Origin: Salticus scenicus
Lineage: Eukaryota > Arthropoda > Arachnida > Araneae > Salticidae
Reading direction: 5' to 3'
Assembly: GCA_963930645.1 (NCBI GenBank)
Contig: OZ005653.1
Span: 214,388,184 to 214,452,183, forward strand
DNA: 64,000 nt
Below are positions 56,505-64,000 of the stretch, piece after piece (positions within the stretch are counted from its first letter, which is position 1; each line of letters begins with the position of its first letter). The notes under the pieces were generated by a model. It saw only the letters and a program-made list of their open reading frames with translations. It made no database searches and was not told where the DNA came from. A program made the translations under genes and the position numbers.

Positions 56505-57302
56505 TATCATTAATATATATAAATGAAATAAAACAAAATATTAAAATAAATGAATAGTTTTAGAGAAAATAATTATGAAATTTAATTATGAAATTAAAAA
56601 TAAATATACTCTATACAAAGATATTATTAAGGAATATAGGGCAAAATTATCTCTTAACGTGGAATATATATATATATATATATATATATATGCTTAAATT
56701 TACAAATTTAGTGTCAAGTTAATAATGACTATGATTAGAAACAAAAAAAAATGACCAGAACATAAGCATTTTTCAATTTATAAGCGCAACGTATAAACAA
56801 AAATTTATCTCAATAACGACTATATAAGTAAAAGTTATTTCTTTTTCCGCATGAAAAATAATTCAAGTTAAAGCAGATGATCAGCTTTTGAAGGCGCTTT
56901 ATGCTTTAGCAGCGTTGGGAAAAAATATTAATTAAGAATTTATATAAAGCAAAAATAATTAAATAAATAAATAAATAAAGGCAATATTTTTCTTTGAATT
57001 ATTCATTTATTTAATGTAGAAAGAAAAATTAAAAGCATTTTTTCGCTTGAAATAAAATGTTTTAATAATTTAATAGAAATACTATTCATTTTTATGTACG
57101 AAGAATAACAAAAGCAGACGATCAACATTTGCTACTAGCGGCTTTCACGTAAAATATTGATAAAAAAATTAACTGAAACTTTAGGAAAGAAAAAAAAAAA
57201 TGTGTAAATAAAATTTATTTCCTCTTAAACTCGTCATTTATATAAATTACAAACAAAAATTAAAAATTGAAAATATTTTTTTTTTTTCAGTTGAAAAAAA
57301 AA

Positions 57303-57354
57303 ATGTTTTAATAATTTAATTAAACTTAAATGTTTAATTAAATTATTAAAACAT
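57303..57354. repeat. Perfect 23-bp palindrome
   Basis: atgttttaataatttaatta(aac), a 6-nt spacer, then the exact inverse. All A/T-rich, near the centre of the foldback element. Confidence 0.85.
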
Positions 57355-57477
57355 TTAATTAAATTTAATAATTATCTTCCTTAATTTTTTTTCTTTATTT
57401 TATTAAAAAAAAAAGTATGCATATAATATATCTGTATATGCATATTTGAGAAAGAAAAAAAAAAAAAAAAAAGGAAG

Positions 57478-57546
57478 TGCTCCGTCGGGGATCGAACGCA
57501 GGAACTACGTAAGAAGAACCCAAGACCTTGCCACAGCACCACGCTT
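57478..57546 (-). ncRNA. tRNA-like Pol III module (right arm)
   Basis: Minus strand: agcgtggtgctgtggcaagg, then a B-box-like GCGTTCGATCCCC and, after gacggagcacttcc, a T-run of about 19 (terminator). It is in the same position in the right arm as 56396-56469 in the left, but the two tRNA-like parts have diverged strongly. Confidence 0.5.
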
Positions 57547-57906
57547 CTGAGAGCTGAAGTTTTCTTTTTTTCGATTATGATAAAAAGTATCTAAAAGTTT
57601 AAGGGTCATTTCTTGCCCACTGGGGAGTTGTTGCAGCAAATTTGAACGCAATCCTATGTTTTCGATCGTGCTCGATGATTGTTTTACTGGCGTGATTCCG
57701 CATTTACTGTCAGAATTTTACGTATTTTATTAATACAGAGAGGCCTAGAATCTGAAGAGGCCTAGAGATATTTAAGTGATCTTGGGAAGAAAATATTTGA
57801 TAAGACTAGGGTTAGTTAGCATAAGGAGCTTGTCGGTACTAATATTCAATTTCTTGCCACAGTGGAGGTAGAGCGCTGTGATTTTACTAGTAAGAAGTGT
57901 GTGTAC

Positions 57907-58297
57907 CAGAGATGGAACATCTCCACAGAACTCCTACCACCTGACGTAGATTCACGTCATTTGAAAATCTGTTACTCCGCTAGTGGGTGTTTCTTTCACA
58001 ATTTTTTACGTTATTTATTTCTTAAGAATATACCCTGTGTTCATATTTGTACAATCAATATACTACGGATACAAATACATTGATTAGATAAAGTATAATT
58101 ATAATGTATATCCATTTATAATATAAAGGTGAATACAAAAAACTTTGTTCTGAAATATTATAACTTGGGAGAATAACTCCCACAGGCTGATCGTTCTGTC
58201 AAAAAGACAAAAGCATGCGGTCGCGAAAGTGTCAATAGTATTAGTTCATATTATGTCAATAGTAGTGGTATGAGCTCTGTGCCAGTGTTCCATCTCT
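57907..58297. mobile_element. ~391-bp hAT-like MITE
   Basis: cagagatggaacatctcc at the left and cagagatggaacactggc (inverted) at the right. CAGAGATGG ends resemble hAT. The 8-bp flanks gtgtgtac and ttgtatag agree at five positions, so a mutated target duplication is possible. Arms are short. The 73-aa plus ORF inside is not recognised. Confidence 0.5.
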
Positions 58298-58869
58298 GTT
58301 GTATAGATGCACAATCCAACGTAAGTTCAGTCTGTTTAGCAGGGTCATAACAGTAAAATCTCTGATTCGTTATATTTTGACTGCTAAAAAAAATTTTTCA
58401 ATGTTGGTCTGTTTAATCTCTAGATTAAATTAAGACGGGATTTCGGATGGTTTTCAAAGAGTAGTAAACTGTGGTATCATACATGTATCATATTCTTTTC
58501 TTTATGGTGTTTGAGATTATGGGGAATCAAAGTTATGTCGGGTATCCCAAAGCTGCCAACATTACTAATTTTTAAATCAGATTTATCCCCAGTATTTTTT
58601 AAAAAGGAATCTGTGACACGCATTTTTAAAGAACAAACAAAATTAAATAAACTGAAATCATCTGTAAAAACTTTATGGTATGAAGTTTGCGTTGAGAAAA
58701 CAAAGACTTGGCACCTATAGTGTTCATGTGGGAATTAGTTGGCTGGAGTGTGTGGTATGCTTGTCGAGCTAGTTTTCAGGTGATGGGTCGATTACGACAG
58801 GTATAGACTAGCTATAGTATATTAATGATAGTTTAAAGATTTTAGGAAATCTCTTGCTCTTTTTAAATT
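58298..58869. other. Unassigned DNA
   Basis: A plus ORF at 58511-58720 (69 aa, ending VEKTKTWHL) has lysine-rich, fairly ordinary composition but no recognisable domain. It could be a decayed transposase or endonuclease piece; unsupported. Confidence 0.35.
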
Positions 58870-58973
58870 TGCTATCGGGCCTGGTCAGCGTCGGGCTTAA
58901 TTTTTTTTTTTTTTTTTTTGTGTTGTGTGTGTGTGTGTATGCTCGGGCCAGGCCGGGTCTGTATGAACGGACT

Positions 58974-59007
<34 letters not shown>

Positions 59008-60020
59008 TAACCTTCCTCGTTAATTAACGGAAAAAGGAAATGATGAAACACTTCTTCAGCCATTTATTTTACGTAATATTATAGGCTAGTATGTCACATA
59101 AAATTTTATTTTGTTAAAAAATATTTATAACTTCAACCTAATTGTCTATCAGTCTGTCTTTTCGCGATCTGATTTTCCGCAAATATTTTTAGCATGTCTC
59201 GAAATTGGTATATTTTTTTAAAGTAATATTAGATGGCTTCCTATTCAAAATAGTATGCTTGTCACTACTAGTTTGCGCACAAGTACAAACAAAAGAAATC
59301 AGATACGTTACTCCCAATGAGGCTTTATGTCCTAGTCTCTGTAGAATATAGGTCGTATAAAGAATATAATAATTCTTTTGCTTTAAATTTCCTCTACTTC
59401 CCAGTGTATAGGGTGAAATAAGTATCACTTTTACTATGTGCAAAAGCATCTTTACTGTTGAAAATGGTTAGATTAGCATTAAAATTTTGTTTACCGGATT
59501 AGATGAAAGGATTCGGATACATTACGGAATATAAGTGGAAATAGTTGAAAGTGCATTTTTAGTAGTGTTAACCATTTTTAATACCTTCCTGTATTGTTTG
59601 ATAAATGCTAATATCTTTAATTTGACTTTCTGCCTGTCTTTGTTCCTTCTGTACATCTGTAACAATGAATTTCTGTTTATAGTTTTGTTCTGCAAAAGAT
59701 AAGTAGTTTTTTTTAAAGAACATTCTATTGCTTGGCTATATAAAACATCTGTAAAACACATACTAAAAAGTTTTTCATAGGAAAGCATTTTTTATTATTA
59801 TTATTATTTGATATTTTTCATTTTTTTAATTGGGCCAGACCGAGTCAGGTCTGATTTTATTGTTTTTTGTCCTGACCAGGACTTACACTTGTAAAAAAGA
59901 GAATGGGACGGGCCGGACCTGGGGTGACATTTTAGATTTCATACCTGGTCGGGAAAGCAAAGCTTTTGTACGGCACGGGCCGAAACCGGGCCTATATATT
60001 TCAGCCTGTGCAGACCTCTA
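58870..60020 (-). mobile_element. hAT-like element, diverged, with satellite scrap
   Basis: Right end, minus strand: tagaggtctgcacaggctga, then gcccggtttcggcccgtgcc, the 'gaggt.tgcac...GGGCCGGGCC' style of many hAT MITEs. GC-rich scraps of the same kind (cggcctggcccgagc, cgacgctgaccaggcccga) mark the left side at 58873-58970. Between them lie T-runs and sequence resembling the HINE-E sub-repeat. The left terminus is not clear. Confidence 0.4.
59140..59620 (+). repeat. Diverged relative of HINE-E core
   Basis: tctatcagtctgtcttttcg, cgcaaatatttttagcatgt, tcgaaattggtatatttttt, ctattcaaaatagtatgctt and actactagtttgcgcacaag follow the same order as one 31-34 kb module, at much lower identity. A poor second start (tgcctgtctttgttccttct) follows near 59630. 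Confidence 0.5.
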
Positions 60021-61434
60021 TCTCAACCCTCTAAATATTGACCGCAGTTATGCTATTTTAGTGTCGATGTTTTAATGGGAATCGAACTTAACCAACTAGT
60101 CCAATATGGAACCCAGAAAAAAATCGCAAAAAAAAAAAAAAAAATATCTCGAGTTTATCTCCTGACTCAAATGAATTCCCATTTTGTTCCGCTTTCTAAA
60201 TTTTGGGAAGCATGGCAGCTTTGCAGAAGATAAAAATTGTGATGGTATGTATCCTTATCCTCCCAGGAGTGAGTCACAGAATAACGACAACTGATTAATG
60301 CGCAACTTTAGTGCGACGTGTGAAAATACTGAACTCAACATTAAATTTGGGCGATTACAGAGCTGTGTCCACTACTAGATCTGAATTTAAAGACAAATGA
60401 GTCAGTACTGGACAGGGCTGTCTACTACTGGTCATGATGACATTTTTGGGTACCAGTAGTGGAAACCCATTAAAGTACTATATGTTAATAGAAGCTTTAA
60501 AAAACAACAAAATAAATGAATTATGCATACGTATTTTAGTTATATGAAAGCGGAAGGTAGAAGAAATCAGTTAAAAATAAGCACAGGCAAAGAAAATTAA
60601 AAAAGATATTTCTTAATTCAAAAGATAAGGAGAAAACGGCAAAATTACAAAAAGAGCATAATTTTTAGTTAAACTAACGTTATCTTAAAATTGATGTCTG
60701 GAATTATTTCTAGTTATAGACTTTAATAGTAGAGGACTATAACTTCCTTCCTGAACATTGCTCAAACCTTCAGAAGAATTAGGAACCTTATTTTCCAAGT
60801 TTAAATTTAAAAGTGACCACTACTGGTACAGGGTCCTCTTCTGGTGCGTTTGCCTTAATCATATTTGTTAAAAAAAATATTATAAATATATAAAACGATA
60901 CATAACATCAAAAGGTTGAATAACAAGCCATAATATAGTCAAGAATGGTAAGCAGAACGTAAAGTTAAATGATGCAAATAATTCAAAAAAAAAAAAAAAA
61001 AAAAATCAATTTTATATGTTTTAGTTCTATTAATAGACGTCTTTTCGGCCAGGCATCTGACCATCTTCAGGATCCAGTTTCATTCTTTGACAGCTAGGAT
61101 TGTTAATAATTCCAATCATACAACGTCAACTATGGTCTAATTGCTGATTGTGTTTCATATCGTTACAGTTGTGAAAATTGCAAAGGAATTCTATTGTCCT
61201 GGTGTAGCAAGGTATAATCAATCGATTTACGAGAAAGGTGTTTGTGGGAAGAGGCATACGATTCGGAGTGGAAATCATTTCTGCATCATGGAAGTCAGTT
61301 TCCTGGAGGCTTGCACATACTTTATTCGGGAATATACACACATGTCACAGCCTCCGGTACTGTAAAAGGCAACGTTGCCAGCTGTGTGATAATACATGCA
61401 AACATTTCTAATTTTTAAATAAGATTTCACAATG

Positions 61435-61472
<38 letters not shown>

Positions 61473-61840
61473 TATAGAAGTGTTTCATATTAATTTTCCA
61501 TGATTAAATAAAGCAAAATATCTTCTGGAGGATTTCTGGTATAAATTGACTTTGGCAACTATGGGTACGATAATTACCTTACGGTTGGCAACGCGGATAC
61601 AAAAAATGAATATATATGAAATAAAAAGTGTTATATTTGGCGAGACGTAGGCAACCCCCAAGACCCCGTATGTATGCCCACTCTTCCCAACCCTCTCTTA
61701 CCTTTTCTTGCCTACTTCTACCTTGTTTTCATTCTGGTGTTTTATCCCCCCCCCCCCCCCTCAAACTTGCGATTGTGAGTTTTGTGAATTTTTTGTTTTC
61801 ATCCTATGCTATTTTTTATAGATATTTTTTTATTATTTTC

Positions 61841-61876
<36 letters not shown>

Positions 61877-61959
61877 GCTTTTATTAGCTTTACCTATATG
61901 TATGCTGTAAGCGCTCTGGGAGCAAACAAAAAACCTATATTGTAAAAAAAGACTTTCCC
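60021..61959. other. Unassigned DNA with homopolymers
   Basis: (A)n at 60128-60144 and 60985-61006, poly-T at 61440-61471, poly-C at 61746-61760 and poly-T at 61846-61873. At 60400-60860 the phrase 'ctactactggt'/'accagtagtgg' occurs about four times in both orientations, perhaps a decayed foldback. The ORFs at 61126-61365 (both strands open) are in a GC-richer patch but unrecognised. Confidence 0.4.
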
Positions 61960-62036
61960 TACGTGAACGCTGTGGCTATGAGTTAAAGCTCCGGGCTACG
62001 AGCCTAAAGGTCTAACGTTTGAGCTCAGTCAGGGGA
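61955..62036 (+). ncRNA. tRNA-like Pol III module
   Basis: ctgtggctatgagttaaagc, a central ccgggctacgagcctaaagg and the B-box-like ggtctaacgtttgagctcag, then ggggagattattttt. Layout resembles the modules at 56396 and 57478 (tRNA-like head, T-run). Not a functional tRNA by eye. Confidence 0.4.
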
Positions 62037-62107
62037 GATTATTTTTAATATGTTTTTTGTTTAAATATAAATTATTTAATTAAAGATTTAAAAGTATGTA
62101 AATATTA

Positions 62108-62165
62108 TAGTGTGTCACTCACACGATTTTCTCTTACCCTGCATTTTAATACTATAAAGATAGAT
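62108..62165 (-). mobile_element. HINE-C 3' terminus, copy 2
   Basis: Minus strand: agggtaagagaaaatcgtgt then gagtgacacacta, the same subterminal repeat and terminal stem GTGTGAG-TGACACAC as at 25256. The matching 5' end was not found to the right, so only the 3' end is secure. Confidence 0.55.
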
Positions 62166-62423
62166 ATTTTGTGCTTTTCAGTTCGCATTTCAATAAAAGC
62201 GTGATCTTTAATTTTTTTAAAGTATAGTTTTATTCATTATAAAGTATGGTGGTGCCAAGTTACTATCAACGAAAAATAAGCTTGATACCACTAACCAGAA
62301 ACAGTAAAAACTAAATTAACTAAATTAGATAATAATTAGATAATAATTAAGCCTAAAATTAAGCACCACATTTAGTTCATTCATAGCATATTCCGCACCC
62401 AGTTTTTAGGTTATTGGTTTTCA

Positions 62424-62458
<35 letters not shown>

Positions 62459-62742
62459 GTAGTAATTGATTTTATTCCATTTACAGGTAATAATGATTTA
62501 TATATATAATATATTTAGCATATTAAACTTGCTTACTTTTTAAAAATATATTTTTATAATTTTCGCTGATTTTTAACCAAAGATATGCTTTTATAATATA
62601 CTTTTCTCAAACATTATTCGTCTACTTTAACCGGTATCCATACGAAAAAAAATCGTATGTTAATATGTACAGTAAAGTACATTTAACTCAGCGTTCAAAA
62701 CATCGAAATTAAAATAAATTCAACTATCATACTGCAAATTCC
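62166..62742. other. AT-rich DNA, no gene recognised
   Basis: A repeated 'taattagataataattaga' phrase at 62325-62348 and a poly-T run at 62425-62450. Nothing else. Confidence 0.45.
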
Positions 62743-62828
62743 GTAGCGTTAAGCGCACCGTCATCAATGCAGAATAGGAAGACGAGATACTCTCTGTTCT
62801 GAATTGATGACGGTACGCTTAACGCTAC
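62743..62828. repeat. 86-bp near-perfect hairpin
   Basis: gtagcgttaagcgcaccgtc-atcaatgcagaa at the left and its inverse ttctgaattgatgacggtac-gcttaacgctac at the right, with an ~18-nt centre. About 33 paired bases with two or three mismatches. A (GT)n run begins 12 bp downstream. It could be a very small MITE or a hairpin RNA precursor. Confidence 0.8.
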
Positions 62829-62838
62829 CAAAAATGCA

Positions 62839-62840
<2 letters not shown>

Positions 62841-62870
<30 letters not shown>
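62841..62870. repeat. (GT)n microsatellite
   Basis: Fifteen GT units. Confidence 0.95.
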
Positions 62871-62871
<1 letters not shown>

Positions 62872-63500
62872 ATTTTATTTTAAGCTAGTTTTTCTTTACT
62901 GTATCTATTTACTGTCAAGATTTTGTATGTTACACATTTCTTCCTGACAAGTTAATACTGTACTTATATTCTGTGCAGAGAAGACTGTTCTATTAAAAAT
63001 TGTTTATGACAAATTCAAAGTTTACATTAACGAAAACTTCAGTTGAATAGCTAAAAACAAGAGTCTATAAATTAGCACAAGATGTACAGACCATTAAGAA
63101 CTATAGCTGCGATTTTTATGCCCTAAATTGCTAATGAAATAAAAACTTTAAGCACTCTAATGACTAATAACAAGCCTAAAACAAACCTACATACCATATC
63201 ACAATATAGTAAGTAGGGGAAATGTGAGGCATATAGAACAGTCACATTAACTGGAAACCGTTATATCTCAACTGTATGGTGCTGCAACATATCAGAGACA
63301 CATCAGATATCTTCAAAGGGTCTCATATAAGAATGGTATTTCACCTTGTATCAGTGAGAAGAGCAGTTTTTATGTCATGCAATTTCTTTGTTTTAACATG
63401 GTTCAGATTTTTCTGGAGGTAAAAATTACGAAATATGCAAACAATTTGCAAAGCAACAAAACAAGTGAGAACCTAGTGTCATTTCCAGTAACGAAGTTTA
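62871..63500. other. AT-rich DNA, no gene recognised
   Basis: No open frame above chance and no repeat end seen. Confidence 0.45.
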
Positions 63501-64000
63501 TTAAGTGTATAAATTAGATGCAAAATAGTAGGTTGAGTCAAAAGGGTGTTGCTTCAGGTAAGAGGTATGGAAAGTAAGGTTTCCGCGTTGGGGTTGAGAC
63601 GAAAGGATGTGGCCAGTGGGAAAAGTGAAAGTAAATCGGAGGTCGAAAATATGAGTCTGGGCCCAGCACAGTCGATGACGCAATAGATTGAAGTTGGGAT
63701 GATTTTACGTTGACGTGGAGAAACAAAAAGGAAAGTAAATTTACGCACGTTGAGTAGGATGAATGAATACGATTAGTTAGTGGAGGTAGAGAGTTGATGT
63801 GATGAAGGTTTACTGTTTAAAGGTGTTTAAATAGCGGAAGATGGGAATAGTGTTGTTGTGCTGTTGTTGGTGTAGTTAGTCAACGAGCGTGTTATTCAAG
63901 AGCGGATTTAATATCTTCGAAGTGTTATAATTGGAGTGTGCAATAAGTAGTTTAGAGGTAGAATCGTCTCTTCGCTGACGGGAAGTAGTGTTCAAGTCTT
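63501..64000. other. G-rich, C-poor block at window edge
   Basis: From about 63530 the plus strand is rich in G and poor in C, unlike the rest of the window (ggtaagaggtatggaaagta, gttggggttgagacgaaagg, gtggaggtagagagttgatg). Three overlapping minus ORFs of ~60 residues exist because the minus strand lacks purine-rich stops. tttaaataGCGG near 63825-63835 could be a weak TATA-like element. Possible start of an LTR element or a 5' UTR running out of the window; not proven. Confidence 0.35.

Larger units (their letters stand above)
56268..57678. mobile_element. 1.4-kb foldback element with tRNA-like modules in both arms
   Basis: The arms (56268-56480 and 57475-57678) are inverted and diverged: left gagcatggtcgaaaacatac, caaatttgctgcaacaaccc, aaaagttttag; right, inverted, gagcacgatcgaaaacatag, caaatttgctgcaacaactc, aaacttttag. 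Each arm then has a tRNA-like module followed by a long T-run (both read from the outside in). The centre contains a ~243-bp tandem duplication (56870, 57113; gcagatgatcagcttttg / gcagacgatcaacatttg) and a perfect 23-bp palindrome at 57303-57354. No protein. Class unknown. Confidence 0.6.

Noticed and set aside
60400..60860. Foldback transposon based on the repeated actactggt motif
   Set aside because: The motif is short, occurs about four times, and the sequence around it does not pair; insufficient to define ends.

Overview
This is a metazoan nuclear window. It is very AT-rich, full of (TA)n, poly-A/T and tetranucleotide runs, and I see no host gene of more than an exon or two. The transposon mix (mariner/Tc1 relatives, Helitrons, Helentron-like nonautonomous elements, piggyBac-, hAT- and Harbinger-like MITEs, tRNA-derived SINEs) fits an arthropod; an arachnid is plausible but not proven. 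Nearly all listed open reading frames are chance ORFs in repeats. The real coding signal is decayed transposase, plus a short Helitron replication-initiator fragment.

Layout. 0-5 kb: Helitron 5' ends, a G-rich minisatellite element carrying a Helitron Rep-domain fragment, and a 782-bp foldback element. 5-10.8 kb: low-complexity AT DNA with one exon-like island. 10.8-16 kb: MITEs, then a mariner (12850-15752) broken by a Helentron-like element and a piggyBac-type MITE; a 266-bp palindrome abuts it. 16.8-20 kb: a complete nonautonomous Helitron and a Helentron-like element. 22-24 kb: a Tc1-like pseudogene and a young 262-bp MITE. 25-31 kb: Helentron-like elements, mariner-type MITEs and a SINE. 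31.1-34.4 kb: one 3.3-kb element whose core has been tandemly amplified. 34.6-39.3 kb: a Tc1-like element carrying another Helentron-like insertion in its right end, then two head-to-head Tc1-like transposase fragments. 40.3-41.9 kb: a Helitron enclosing SINE copies. 43-48 kb: piggyBac-type MITEs, a Tc3-like element with a 1-kb broken transposase, and a hAT-like MITE. 50-54.3 kb: the second, inverted minisatellite element, a second copy of the 213-bp MITE, a mariner fragment, and two nested Helentron-like elements. 54.5-60 kb: foldback elements, one with tRNA-like modules in both arms and one enclosing an exon-like segment, and hAT-like elements. 60-64 kb: mostly unassigned DNA with a tRNA-like module, a perfect hairpin and a G-rich right edge.

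The genes do not form a pathway. The organising theme is nested insertion. At least four clean nestings can be read from intact junctions, giving a relative history: HINE-A after mariner, piggyBac MITE after mariner, HINE-A after HINE-B, HINE-D after a Tc1-like element. The most distinctive signal is a set of at least five Helentron-like families sharing one architecture: a T-rich 5' tip, a 5' hairpin, perfect or near-perfect 11-14 bp subterminal inverted repeats, often a GTCT microsatellite, a terminal 3' hairpin, and insertion between two Ts. All family names come from reading the sequence; no search was run.
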